Shown here piece by piece: positions 1 through 8,218 of a stretch of DNA of 64,000 bases (its first letter is position 1; every line of letters starts with the position of its first letter). The translations under genes were made by a program, and so were the position numbers. Origin of the DNA: Brevundimonas subvibrioides (GTDB taxonomy: Bacteria > Pseudomonadota > Alphaproteobacteria > Caulobacterales > Caulobacteraceae); assembly GCF_027271155.1 (NCBI RefSeq), contig NZ_CP114542.1, forward strand, positions 2,775,001-2,839,000, written 5' to 3'. The notes beneath the pieces were generated by a model. The model saw only the letters and a list, made by a program, of their open reading frames with translations. It had not been told where the DNA came from and did not search any database.

Positions 1-85
1 CGATCGGGGCGAACGCAATCGTCCCGGCCGCGCCGAGCGCTACCGTGGTTCGTCCGATTGCGGTCCTGCTGCGGGCTCCGGCCAT
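1..85 (-). CDS. N-terminal fragment of an exported or membrane protein (partial)
   Basis: An ATG on the minus strand opens a frame that runs off the left edge of the window. The 28 visible residues start with a basic stretch (MAGARSRTAIGRTT) followed by an Ala/Gly-rich hydrophobic run (VALGAAGTIAFAP). That pattern resembles a Sec signal peptide. There is no clear Shine-Dalgarno sequence upstream and too little protein to name a family. The start and the gene itself are tentative. Confidence 0.3.
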   Translation of the reverse strand, partial: MAGARSRTAIGRTTVALGAAGTIAFAPI

Positions 86-196
86 ACGCGCGCACACTCG
101 CGCGAGCGCCCTTTCGACGCGGTTAACGGGGTGTGACTGATCGCGTGTTGATGCGTTGCGACATATGGCCGACCTGATGTGGGTCAGGAGTCCAGA

Positions 197-613
197 ATGT
201 CCCCCTTAACCGCCCCCGAATATCCAACCCTGTCCACGCTCTCCACGGGCCTGCGCTGTCGCTGTCCGCGCTGTGGCAAGGGGCCGCTGCTGCAGGGATA
301 CCTGACCATCCGACCCGCCTGTCCGGCCTGTGGTCTGGACTATAGCTTTGCCGAGCCCGCCGACGGCCCGGCCTTCTTTGCCATGTCCGCGATCGGCGTC
401 ATCGGCATGGTGGCATTCATGGCGTTCGAGTTCACCGTCCACCCGCCGATCTGGGTGCATTTCGCCTTTACCTTTCCCCTGATTGCCGCGGCCTGCCTGC
501 TGGTGCTGCGGCCTTTCAAGGGCTGGCTGGTGTCAGAGCAGTACGTCCACAAGGCCGCGCCGCCCGAGTGGGAAAGCATCGGTGGCCACGGCGAGGGGTC
601 GAAGTGGAAATGA
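197..613 (+). CDS. DUF983 family zinc-ribbon membrane protein
   Basis: This is a 138-residue protein of the DUF983 family, small bacterial inner-membrane proteins of unknown function. The N-terminal half has paired CxxC motifs (CPRCGKGPL and CPACGLDY) that look like a zinc ribbon. Two hydrophobic segments follow, roughly residues 60-80 and 85-105, as expected for the family. The ATG at 197 is preferred over a GTG at 179 because AGGAG (186-190) sits at good spacing before it. It lies upstream of a tRNA gene on the opposite strand, and nothing nearby suggests a specific role. Confidence 0.8.
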   Translation: MSPLTAPEYPTLSTLSTGLRCRCPRCGKGPLLQGYLTIRPACPACGLDYSFAEPADGPAFFAMSAIGVIGMVAFMAFEFTVHPPIWVHFAFTFPLIAAACLLVLRPFKGWLVSEQYVHKAAPPEWESIGGHGEGSKWK

Positions 614-618
614 AGGTG

Positions 619-695
619 TGGCGGCCCCGGAGGGACTCCAACCCCCGACCTCGGCTTTAGGAAAGCCTTGCTCTATGCAGCTGAGCTACGGAGCC
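619..695 (-). tRNA. tRNA-Arg (anticodon CCT)
   Basis: Read on the minus strand this 77-nt segment folds as a tRNA. The acceptor stem is GGCTCCG/CGGGGCC, the D stem GCTC/GAGC, the anticodon loop TTCCTAA gives CCT, and the T stem is GGGGG/CCCTC. A discriminator G and an encoded CCA end it at 619. The outermost anticodon-stem pair (position 27/43) is an A-G mismatch. CCU reads AGG, a rare arginine codon in high-GC genomes. The only nearby 3' flank is the end of the DUF983 gene. Confidence 0.93.
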
Positions 696-917
696 GTTGG
701 CCGCGTCCTAGCGGGTCGCGCCGCAAGGGGAAAGATGGGCCCGGGATTTCGACGCCAGCGGACGGCCGTTTGCCCCTGTTGACCGAATCTTTTTTGTGGT
801 TAATAGGCATTAAGATACAATATCTTGGGGTGAACAAACCCCGAATCGAACGTGGTCGCCGATTCGGTCCTGATTCGTTTCCGCCCTGTTCCGCACTCGC
901 CTTGCTGGGCGTTAAGC
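696..917. other. Intergenic region with AT-rich stem-loops
   Basis: No convincing gene lies between the tRNA and the ubiquitin-like gene. A markedly AT-rich patch (about 785-845) holds two adjacent small stem-loops: AAGATA-caa-TATCTT (812-826) and GGGGT-gaacaa-ACCCC (827-842). They lie downstream of the ubiquitin-like gene on the minus strand and could end its transcript. Neither is followed by a clean U-tract in that orientation, so terminator function is only a guess. Confidence 0.35.
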
Positions 918-1217
918 TCAACGTCGGAGGATGAGAATGAGAGTGCTGTTCGCCTGAACGTTGTAGTCGGCAAGGGTGCGATTATCCTCCAACTCCCGAC
1001 CGGCGAAAATGATTCTCTGCCGGTCGCCGGGCACGCCTTTCTGATCCTGGACCTTGGTCTTGACGTTCTCGATAGTGTCACTGGGTTCGACCTGCAGAAC
1101 AATGACGCTGCGATCAGGCATCCTCAGAAACACCTCCATGGCGAATGCAGGGGACACGAAGGCCGTCATCACAGATATTGAGATGGCCAGGGCCCAGGCT
1201 TTCAGGGGTCGCATCAT
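918..1217 (-). CDS. Exported ubiquitin-like protein lacking the C-terminal Gly-Gly
   Basis: This 99-residue protein has a Sec-type signal peptide (residues 1-26: basic start MMRPLK, hydrophobic core, AFA cleavage motif) followed by a 73-residue ubiquitin fold. By hand alignment to human ubiquitin, 43 of 73 positions are identical, including [11 protein letters not shown] (17-27), IFAG (44-47), LED, RTL and DYN. Ile44 is kept, while Leu8 is Pro and Val70 is Ile. Lys48 and Lys63 are replaced (Arg, Ala); Lys27 and Lys29 remain. It ends after Arg73, so the Gly75-Gly76 used for conjugation is absent. The start at 1217 has GGAGA at 7-8 nt, and a promoter-like sequence lies just upstream. No E1, E2, E3 or deubiquitinase-like gene is visible nearby. 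Export follows from the signal peptide; function is unknown. A eukaryotic origin by transfer is plausible but inferred. Confidence 0.9.
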   Translation of the reverse strand: MMRPLKAWALAISISVMTAFVSPAFAMEVFLRMPDRSVIVLQVEPSDTIENVKTKVQDQKGVPGDRQRIIFAGRELEDNRTLADYNVQANSTLILILRR

Positions 1218-1243
1218 GAACAATCTCCATGTGTCAAAGCGGC

Positions 1244-1274
1244 AGGATAGTGTGGGGCCTGTTCGCCCTGTCAA
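1244..1274 (-). promoter_or_regulatory. Candidate sigma70-type promoter of the ubiquitin-like gene
   Basis: On the minus strand a perfect -35 hexamer TTGACA (1274-1269) and a -10-like TATCCT (1249-1244) are separated by 19 nt. Transcription would start near 1237, giving a leader of about 20 nt that contains the GGAGA ribosome site before the ATG at 1217. The spacer is slightly long, so strength cannot be judged by eye. Confidence 0.5.
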
Positions 1275-1389
1275 TCATGCCCGGGGCCGCCGCAAAAGTA
1301 TGCCGCCCGGGACCCGGTTGGAGCTCCCGCTGCATGGCCGAGCAGAATCTTCGAATTGACGCTCACTACGGCTGTTGAAAGAGCATCCA

Positions 1390-1830
1390 ATGACCCTCGA
1401 CGCCCTGTTCAACATCGCAAATCTGGTTGCCCTGGCCGGATGGATCATCCTCGCGTTCGCTCCGTTGCGACGAGGTGCGATCGTCGCGGCGGCACGCTGC
1501 ATCGTGGTCGCCCTGGCCGTCGCCTACACCATTCTTCTGGTCCAGGCGGTCGCGGGCGGCGGGCTGGGTGGCGATCTGACCACCCTGTCGGGCCTGACCG
1601 AAGGGTTCAGCCAGCCGCGCGCCGTGCTGGTCGGCTGGGTCCACTATCTGGCCTTCGATCTGTGGGTGGGATCCTGGGCGATCGAGGACGCGGGCAAGCG
1701 GGGCGTGCCGCACTGGGCCATGCTGCCGGTCCTGTTCCTGACGCTGATGGCGGGGCCGATCGGCCTGCTGACCTATCTGGTCGTCCGCGCTCGTCCTGGA
1801 CGTCAACAGCCGCCCGCGTTGACGACTTAG
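1390..1830 (+). CDS. ABA4-like (DUF4281) membrane protein
   Basis: This is a 146-residue polytopic membrane protein of the ABA4-like family, related to the plant protein ABA4 needed for neoxanthin formation; bacterial members are uncharacterised. Four hydrophobic segments are visible, at roughly residues 7-27, 33-53, 80-100 and 112-132. The conserved HYLAFDLWVGSW stretch (around residue 87) is typical of the family. The ATG at 1390 fits the family N-terminus (MTLDALFNIAN) better than an in-frame TTG at 1375. The host also encodes carotenoid genes about 39 kb away, but no functional link is shown. Confidence 0.75.
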   Translation: MTLDALFNIANLVALAGWIILAFAPLRRGAIVAAARCIVVALAVAYTILLVQAVAGGGLGGDLTTLSGLTEGFSQPRAVLVGWVHYLAFDLWVGSWAIEDAGKRGVPHWAMLPVLFLTLMAGPIGLLTYLVVRARPGRQQPPALTT

Positions 1831-1869
1831 TTTTGATATGAAACGGTCTCTCGTCCACGAGAGACTGCC

Positions 1870-2604
1870 ATGCCCCTGAAGCCATCCTGTCTGATCGTCG
1901 GTGCCGGAGACGGCGTAGGCTCCGCCATCGCCCGCGCCTTTGCCCGCGAGGGTCTGGCCGTGTGCATCACCCGGCGGCCGCGCAACCTGGCTCAGCTGGA
2001 AGCCGTCGCCGCCTCCATCCGCGCCGGGGGCGGCGAGGCCCATGCCTTCGGCGTCGATGCTCGCGTCGAAGCCGAAATGATCGCCCTGATCGACAGGATC
2101 GAGGCCGAGATCGGCCCGCTGCAGGTCGTGGTGTTCAACATCGGCGCGAACGTGCGCTTTCCCGTGATCGACACGACGGCCCAGGTCTATTCCAAGGTGT
2201 GGGAGATGGCGGCCCTGTCCGGCTTTTTCACAGGACGGGAGGCAGCGCGCGTCATGGCCCCGCGCGGCAAGGGGACGATCCTGTTCACCGGGGCGACCGC
2301 CTCGACGCGCGGCGGTGCGGGATTCTCGGCCTTTGCCGGGGCCAAGGCGGCGCTGCGCCAGCTGGCCCAGAGCCTGGCGCGCGAGATGGGACCGCAAGGC
2401 ATCCACGTGGCCCATGTCGTGGTCGATGGGATGATCGATGGCGTCTTCGCCCGCTCCATCGCGCCGGACATCCAGACCCTGCTGGACGAGGACGCGATCC
2501 TGAAACCCGACGAGATCGCAAGGAATTACGTCTGGCTGCACAATCAGCAACGCAGCGCCTGGACGTTCGAGCTGGACCTGCGCCCCTGGAAGGAAACCTG
2601 GTGA
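1870..2604 (+). CDS. SDR family oxidoreductase with Phe in place of the catalytic Tyr
   Basis: This 244-residue classical short-chain dehydrogenase/reductase has a Rossmann nucleotide motif GAGDGVG (residues 11-17) and an NIGAN version of the NAG motif (90-94). Ser145 lies at the usual catalytic serine region. The YxxxK motif reads FAGAK (155-159): the lysine is present but the tyrosine is phenylalanine. The same substitution occurs, as I recall, in a subgroup of proteobacterial SDRs of unknown substrate. The stop codon overlaps the GTG start of the next gene, suggesting co-translation with the DsbA-like enzyme. Confidence 0.85.
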   Translation: MPLKPSCLIVGAGDGVGSAIARAFAREGLAVCITRRPRNLAQLEAVAASIRAGGGEAHAFGVDARVEAEMIALIDRIEAEIGPLQVVVFNIGANVRFPVIDTTAQVYSKVWEMAALSGFFTGREAARVMAPRGKGTILFTGATASTRGGAGFSAFAGAKAALRQLAQSLAREMGPQGIHVAHVVVDGMIDGVFARSIAPDIQTLLDEDAILKPDEIARNYVWLHNQQRSAWTFELDLRPWKETW

Positions 2605-3206
2605 CCAAAACCGTCGACTTCATCTTCGATTTCGCCAGCCCCAACGGCTATTTCGCGCTCAAGGCCCTGAGGGGTGTCACGGAACGGACGGGAGCCCGGA
2701 TCAATCTGATCCCGTGCCTGCTGGGTGGATTGTTCAAGGCCACCGGCAACCAGGCACCGATGGTCGCGTTCGGCGGCATCAAGGGCAAGATGGACTATGA
2801 GATGCTGGAGATCCGCCGTTTCATCGCCCGGCACGCGCTGACTGCGTTCCGCATGAACCCGCACTTTCCGATCAACAGCCTGCTGGCCATGCGCGGCCTG
2901 TGCGCGCTCGAAGGCAGCCCGGATTTCGAACCCTACGTCGAGGCGGTCTCGGCTGGCTTCTGGGAGCAACGCCTGGCGATGGGCGACCCGGCCATCCTGG
3001 CCACCGTCCTGACCGGGGCAGGCCTTGATGCCGAGGCGATCCTGACGGCAGCACAGACCGATGCGGTCAAGGCGAGGCTGGCGGACAACACCGCCGCCGC
3101 TGTCGAACGCGGAGCCTTCGGCGTTCCCACCTTCTTCGTCGGCGACGAGATGTTCTTCGGCAAGGAACGGCTGGGGCAGGTGGAGGAGTTGCTGACGCAA
3201 GTGTGA
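2601..3206 (+). CDS. 2-hydroxychromene-2-carboxylate isomerase-like protein (DsbA/kappa-GST fold)
   Basis: This 201-residue protein belongs to the HCCA isomerase/kappa glutathione transferase branch of the thioredoxin superfamily. These enzymes isomerise aromatic degradation intermediates or conjugate glutathione. The N-terminus DFIFDFASPNGYFA carries the family's SPN/Y region in place of a CxxC, and GAFGVPTFFVGDEMFFGKERL near the C-terminus includes the cis-proline loop and the closing strand. Translation starts at GTG 2601, overlapping the SDR stop by 4 nt, with AAGGAAA upstream. The substrate is unknown. Confidence 0.85.
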   Translation: MTKTVDFIFDFASPNGYFALKALRGVTERTGARINLIPCLLGGLFKATGNQAPMVAFGGIKGKMDYEMLEIRRFIARHALTAFRMNPHFPINSLLAMRGLCALEGSPDFEPYVEAVSAGFWEQRLAMGDPAILATVLTGAGLDAEAILTAAQTDAVKARLADNTAAAVERGAFGVPTFFVGDEMFFGKERLGQVEELLTQV

Positions 3207-3263
3207 CGACGAGACGCCGTTTCGCTTGAGGAACCCGAAGCGAATCGCCACCTTGTTGAAATC

Positions 3264-5759
3264 ATGAGCGATCGCTCGACAGGCCTGCCGCCCTCCCGCG
3301 TCGTCGCGGTTCTGGGCCCCACCAATACCGGGAAGACCCATCTGGCGGTCGAGCGGATGCTGGGTCATGCCTCGGGCATGATCGGCCTGCCGCTGCGGCT
3401 GCTGGCGCGCGAGATCTACGAGCGGATCGTCAGGCAGCGCGGTGCCAATGCCGTCGCCCTGATCACCGGCGAGGAAAAGATCATCCCGCCCCGGCCCCAC
3501 TATTGGGTCTGCACGGTCGAGGCCATGCCGCTGGAGCGCGAGGTCGAGTTCCTGGCCATCGACGAGATCCAGCTGGCCGCCGATCCGGAGCGCGGCCACG
3601 TCTTCACCTCGCGTCTTCTGCATGCCCGCGGCCGGTTCGAGACCATGTTCCTGGGGGCCGCGACCATGGCCCCCCTGATGCGGCGGCTGATCCCCGATCT
3701 GGAGATTGTCACCCGCGAGCGGCTGTCCAACCTGACCTGGGCCGGATCGAAAAAATTGACCCGCCTGCCCCGCCGCAGCGCCATCGTCGCCTTCTCGACC
3801 GAGCAGGTCTATGCCATCGCCGAACTGATCCGGCGCCAGCGCGGAGGCGCGGCCGTGGTCATGGGCAGCTTGAGCCCCCGTACCCGCAACGCCCAGGTGT
3901 CCCTGTTCCAGTCCGGCGAGGTTGATTTCCTGGTCGCCACCGATGCCATCGGCATGGGGCTGAACATGGACGTGGATCATGTCGCCTTCGCCGGAATGCG
4001 AAAGTTCGACGGACGGCGGACCCGCTGGCTGCACGCCCACGAAATCGCCCAGATCGCCGGCCGCGCCGGGCGCCATATCCGCGACGGGACATTCGGCGTC
4101 ACCGGCGAGGCCGAGGAGTTGGACGAGGACCTGGTCGAGCAGGTCGTCGAACACCGCTTCGACCCCGTCCAGGCCATCGAGTGGCGGAACGCCCGGCTGG
4201 ATTTCGACACCCTGCCCGACCTGCTGCGATCTCTGGTCCAGACGCCGGGCGTCCCCGGGCTGAAGCTGACCGGACAGGCGCTGGACGAAACCCTGCTGCG
4301 GCGCGCCATGCAGGACGACGCGGTCAAGCGCATCGGACGCTCGCGCGGGACCATCATGCGTCTTTGGGAAGCGTGCCAGCTGCCGGACTTCCAGAAGACG
4401 ACGATCGAGGAACATGCCCGCCTGTCACGCGACGTCTTCCACGCCCTGACCGGCAAGCGCGGCCGGCTGAGCGAGGACTGGTTCGCACCGCGCTTCGCCG
4501 AGGTCGATCGGGACGACGGGCAGATCGACCAGCTGTCGGCGCGGCTCGCAGGGGTGCGGACGCTGAGCTACATCGCCAACCGGCCGGACTGGCTGGACGG
4601 CATGAAGGGCTGGCGCGAGCGGACGCGGGCTCTGGAGGACCGGCTGTCGGACGTGCTGCACGAACGACTCACGGCCCGGTTTGTGGATCGCAAGACCACC
4701 GCCCTGATGCGGTCCCTGCACGACCGGCAGGACACGATGGCCGAGGTGGCCGACGACGGCATCGTCACCGTCGACGGCGAGGCGGTCGGGCATCTGGAGG
4801 GCGTCCGGTTCGCGGTGGCGGCCGGAGGCTCGGCCCTTGCCGACCGGACGCTCAGGACCGCCGCCCTGCGCGCCGTGGGCCCGGAGATCGCGCGCCGCCT
4901 CGGCAAGCTGGCGGGCGACGGCGACGACGCCTTTGCCGTTACGCCAGAGGGCGACGTCCTGTGGGCGAGCGCCCTGGCGGCGAAGATCGTCAATACCGAA
5001 CCGTTCAGCCCGCGCGTCCGCCTGATCGGCGACCTCGGACCCCAGGCCGCCCGGGACCGGGCCCAGCGACGCATCGAGGCCTGGCTGGCGTCCGAGGCCG
5101 GGCGTGCGCTGCGTGACCTGCGCCGGCTGAAGATCGCGATCGAGAGCGGAGCGCTGAAAGGGCTGCCGCGCGGCATCGCCTTCCGCCTGCTGGAGGCTGG
5201 CGGCGTCATTGACCGGCGCGAGGTCGAACGCGATCTGGCAGCGCTCAGCCAGGTCGAGCGGCGCACAATCAGGACCTTCGCCATTCGGGTCGGGACGCAT
5301 TCGGTATGGTTGCCCGGGGTGCTGAAGCCCCGCGCCCGCACCCTGGCCCAGGCGTTCGCCGCCGCCGAGCCGTTCCGGGCCAAGCCGGAAGGCCTGATCC
5401 TGTTACCGAGCCCCGCCCCGTCCGCCCGTGCGCTGGCGGCCTTCGGCGTGCGCGCCGCCGGGCGCTGGGCCGTACCGGTCGAGGACCTTGAGCGGGCTGC
5501 CGATCTGAGGCGCGAAGGCAAGGGCCGGCTGTCGGATGAGGCGCTGACGACGCTGGGCTGGAGCAGCGAGGCGGCCAGGGCGATCTGGGCCGCGCTGAAG
5601 GTCGTGCGGGCCCAGATGCCGGATCGGGACGGCAAGGTACCGGCGGTCGTGAAGGATTCACCCTTCGCCAGACTGGCCGAACTGTCCCAGGCCCCAGCCC
5701 CGGCCCCGGCGCGACGCGCGCGCAAGCGACCGCGCAAGGCTGTGGCGACATCTGCCTGA
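3264..5759 (+). CDS. SUV3-like DExH-box RNA helicase
   Basis: This 831-residue superfamily-2 helicase is related to mitochondrial SUV3; alphaproteobacteria commonly carry one. Walker A is GPTNTGKTH (residues 18-26), the DExH box reads DEIQ (100-103), and motif VI is QIAGRAGRH (around 265). The C-terminal half is long and less conserved, ending in an Ala/Pro/Lys/Arg-rich tail (APAPAPARRARKRPRK) that could bind RNA. The order helicase, MFS, S4 protein, ferredoxin, CarD resembles the Caulobacter region. The MFS start overlaps its stop, so they are probably co-transcribed. Confidence 0.9.
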   Translation: MSDRSTGLPPSRVVAVLGPTNTGKTHLAVERMLGHASGMIGLPLRLLAREIYERIVRQRGANAVALITGEEKIIPPRPHYWVCTVEAMPLEREVEFLAIDEIQLAADPERGHVFTSRLLHARGRFETMFLGAATMAPLMRRLIPDLEIVTRERLSNLTWAGSKKLTRLPRRSAIVAFSTEQVYAIAELIRRQRGGAAVVMGSLSPRTRNAQVSLFQSGEVDFLVATDAIGMGLNMDVDHVAFAGMRKFDGRRTRWLHAHEIAQIAGRAGRHIRDGTFGVTGEAEELDEDLVEQVVEHRFDPVQAIEWRNARLDFDTLPDLLRSLVQTPGVPGLKLTGQALDETLLRRAMQDDAVKRIGRSRGTIMRLWEACQLPDFQKTTIEEHARLSRDVFHALTGKRGRLSEDWFAPRFAEVDRDDGQIDQLSARLAGVRTLSYIANRPDWLDGMKGWRERTRALEDRLSDVLHERLTARFVDRKTTALMRSLHDRQDTMAEVADDGIVTVDGEAVGHLEGVRFAVAAGGSALADRTLRTAALRAVGPEIARRLGKLAGDGDDAFAVTPEGDVLWASALAAKIVNTEPFSPRVRLIGDLGPQAARDRAQRRIEAWLASEAGRALRDLRRLKIAIESGALKGLPRGIAFRLLEAGGVIDRREVERDLAALSQVERRTIRTFAIRVGTHSVWLPGVLKPRARTLAQAFAAAEPFRAKPEGLILLPSPAPSARALAAFGVRAAGRWAVPVEDLERAADLRREGKGRLSDEALTTLGWSSEAARAIWAALKVVRAQMPDRDGKVPAVVKDSPFARLAELSQAPAPAPARRARKRPRKAVATSA

Positions 5760-7102
5760 TGGAGTCCGCCGCCGGAATGCGCCCGTTTCATCATTTGCTG
5801 GTCAACAATCTGGTGGCCAACGTCACCAATTTCACCGTCTGGTTTGCCCTGACCTTCTGGGTCTATCTGGAGACCCGGTCGGTGTTCGCCACGGGCATGA
5901 TCGCGGGACTGTATCTGGCGCTGACGGCGGGGCTGGCCTTCTGGCTCGGCAGCCTGGTCGATCACCATCGCAAGAAGCGGGTCATGCTGGGGTCCAGCGT
6001 CGCTTCGGCCGGGTTCTATGCCGCGGCCCTGACTCTGCTGGCCCTGACACCGGATGCCGCGCTTCGGTCGGTGTCGGGGCTGTTCCTGTGGGTCTTCATC
6101 GGCCTGATCATGCTGGGCGTCATCGCCGGCAATATCCGCACCATCGCCCTGCCGACGCTGGTGACCGTGCTGGTGGACGAGGATCGGCGCGACCGGGCCA
6201 ACGGGCTGGTCGGTATGGTCACGGGGATCGGGTTCCTGACGACCTCGGTGATCTCGGGGTTTCTGGTGGCGTGGGGCGGCATGGTCGCGACCCTGGCAAT
6301 CGCCCTGGTCCTGACCGCGCTGATCTTCCTGCATCTGGTCCTGGTGCCTGTGCCGGAGCCAGCCCCGTCGTCCGAAGCCGGTGAGAGGACCGCGCCGCGC
6401 CGCGTCGATCTGAGGGGGACGATCCGGATCGTGGGAGCGGTGCCGGGCCTGTTCGCCCTGATCCTGTTCGCCACTTTCAACAACTTCCTGGGTGGGGTCT
6501 TCATGGCGCTGATGGACGCCTACGGCCTGTCGATGATGCCGGTCCGGCAGTGGGGCCTTTTGTGGGGCGGCGTCTCGATCGCCTTCATTCTGTCGGGGAT
6601 CCTGATCTCGCGCGTGGGTCTGGGAAGCCGTCCGCTGCGAACCCTGATGATCGTCAATCTGGTGGCCTGGGCGACGGCGGCGATCTTCACGATCCAGCCC
6701 TCCATTCCGCTGCTGGCGACGGGGTGTTTCATCTGGATGTTCCTCGGCCCCTATGCGGAGGCGGCGGAACAAACGACCCTGCAGAAGGTCGTGCCGTTCG
6801 AGCGTCAGGGCCGGGTGTTCGGCTTCGCCCAGTCGGTGGAACAGGCCGCCTCCCCCCTGACCGCCTTCCTGATCGGCCCCCTGACCCAGTTCCTGGTCAT
6901 CCCCTTTATGACCGACGGCGCGGGAGCGGAGGCGATCGGGGACTGGTTCGGGCGCGGCCCGGCCCGGGGCATGGCCCTGGTCTTTACGGTGGCAGGGGTG
7001 CTGGGGCTGATCGCCACGATCGTGGCCTTCAACTCGCGGTTCTATCGCCGACTGTCGGCCGCCTATGCGACGCCGGCACCGGAGACGGGCACCCCCGCAT
7101 GA
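5759..7102 (+). CDS. MFS transporter
   Basis: This 447-residue protein has about twelve hydrophobic segments and belongs to the major facilitator superfamily. The loop after the second helix carries a basic MFS signature-like element (GSLVDHHRKKR, around residues 63-73). A hydrophilic central loop near residue 210 separates the two halves. The substrate cannot be read from sequence. The ATG at 5759 overlaps the helicase stop in TGATG; an alternative Met lies six codons later. Its own stop overlaps the start of the S4 gene in ATGA. Confidence 0.85.
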   Translation: MESAAGMRPFHHLLVNNLVANVTNFTVWFALTFWVYLETRSVFATGMIAGLYLALTAGLAFWLGSLVDHHRKKRVMLGSSVASAGFYAAALTLLALTPDAALRSVSGLFLWVFIGLIMLGVIAGNIRTIALPTLVTVLVDEDRRDRANGLVGMVTGIGFLTTSVISGFLVAWGGMVATLAIALVLTALIFLHLVLVPVPEPAPSSEAGERTAPRRVDLRGTIRIVGAVPGLFALILFATFNNFLGGVFMALMDAYGLSMMPVRQWGLLWGGVSIAFILSGILISRVGLGSRPLRTLMIVNLVAWATAAIFTIQPSIPLLATGCFIWMFLGPYAEAAEQTTLQKVVPFERQGRVFGFAQSVEQAASPLTAFLIGPLTQFLVIPFMTDGAGAEAIGDWFGRGPARGMALVFTVAGVLGLIATIVAFNSRFYRRLSAAYATPAPETGTPA

Positions 7103-7389
7103 CCCCGGTCGAGTCCGTCCGCATCGATGTCTGGCTGTGGCGGGCGCGGTTCGCGAAAACGCGGTCGCTGGCCGCCGCCCTGGTCGAGCGCGGCGCGGTG
7201 CGTCTGACGCATCAGGGGCGGCAGACGCGGCTGGACAAGCCCAGCCGCGTCGTCCACCCGGGCGACGAGATCGTCTTCGCCCGCGAGGGCCGGATCACGG
7301 TCGTGCGGGTCGAGGCCTTGGGCGAGCGGCGCGGCCCTCCGGCGGAGGCCCGCGCCCTCTATGTCCCGATCGGGGATGACCCCGAATAG
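7099..7389 (+). CDS. S4-domain RNA-binding protein (HslR/Hsp15-like)
   Basis: This 96-residue protein is almost entirely an S4 RNA-binding domain. The hallmark VRIDVWLWRARFAKTRS (about residues 7-23) and VVHPGDEI are typical of the Hsp15/HslR family. In E. coli Hsp15 binds free 50S subunits carrying stalled nascent chains, and a similar ribosome-rescue role is possible here. Its ATG overlaps the MFS stop (ATGA), making it the last gene of a helicase-MFS-S4 run. It converges with the YceI gene, only 2 nt away. Confidence 0.88.
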   Translation: MTPVESVRIDVWLWRARFAKTRSLAAALVERGAVRLTHQGRQTRLDKPSRVVHPGDEIVFAREGRITVVRVEALGERRGPPAEARALYVPIGDDPE

Positions 7390-7391
7390 GC

Positions 7392-8024
7392 CTATTCGAC
7401 GATGTTGAACTCGCCTTCGATGTGCAGCTTTACCTCGTCGGACACGGCCGGCAGGGCGTAGTTGATGCCGAACTCCGAACGCTTGATCGTGGCCTCGCCG
7501 TCGAAGCCGGCCTTGTAGGCACCCATGGCGGTGCCGGCCTGATTGAACTGAACCTCAATGGTCACCGGCCGGGTGACACCGCGCATGGTCAGGTCGCCGA
7601 CCACCGTGGCCTCATTGGCGTCATCCGCGTCCACCGTCACCGAACGCGACACGAAGGTGGCGGTCGGGTGGTTGGCGGCGTCGAAGAAGTCGGCGGTCTG
7701 CAGGTGAGCCTTCAGCCGGTCGTCGTTCGGCGCGACGTCGGTCAGGGGGATGGTGGCGGTCAGGGTGCTGGCCGACGGATTGGCCGGATCGATGGTCAGG
7801 TCCGCCTTCACGTTCACGAACTGACCGTAGTAGGTCGAGAAGCCGAGGTGGTTGACCGACCAGGTGATCTTGCCGTGGCCGGAATCGAGCGCATAGGCCC
7901 CGGCGCGGACTTCGGCGGGGTTCTGGGTCAGGGCGGACTGGGCGACAACGGCCCCGCCCCCGAGCAGTCCGAGGGCGAGAGCCCCGGCGACGGTGGATCG
8001 AACGAGCAGGCGACGGTTCAGCAT
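7392..8024 (-). CDS. YceI family periplasmic protein
   Basis: This 210-residue YceI-like protein has a lipocalin-like barrel that binds polyisoprenoid or lipid ligands in the periplasm. An N-terminal signal peptide is clear (basic MLNRRLLVRS, a hydrophobic Ala/Gly/Leu core, VVAQSA end). The mature part begins YALDSGHGKITWSVNHLG, a standard YceI opening, and contains GDLTMRGVTRPVTIEV. The start at 8024 has AGGAG at 8 nt. An in-frame upstream ATG at 8102 is disfavoured because it would bury the signal peptide. Confidence 0.9.
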   Translation of the reverse strand: MLNRRLLVRSTVAGALALGLLGGGAVVAQSALTQNPAEVRAGAYALDSGHGKITWSVNHLGFSTYYGQFVNVKADLTIDPANPSASTLTATIPLTDVAPNDDRLKAHLQTADFFDAANHPTATFVSRSVTVDADDANEATVVGDLTMRGVTRPVTIEVQFNQAGTAMGAYKAGFDGEATIKRSEFGINYALPAVSDEVKLHIEGEFNIVE

Positions 8025-8218
8025 GGAGCAAACTCCTGGATGGGAAACAGCGCTAACTGCAATCAGCACTGCTGCAAATAGGCGGGCTGACCGGAAGGGC
8101 AAGGTTTATGCGTCCATCCGGGCCCGCCGGGCGTGTTGACAGGGGCGAGGCGCGCCTGCATGTCCGGAACGCCCGAGAGGGTGTTTCGCCCAACCTTCCA
8201 GAACACCGATTTTCGCCC

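Noticed and set aside
918..1217. ThiS/MoaD sulfur-carrier identity for the ubiquitin-like gene
   Set aside because: Those proteins end in Gly-Gly, lack a signal peptide and do not share the ubiquitin-specific [11 protein letters not shown] and DYN stretches.
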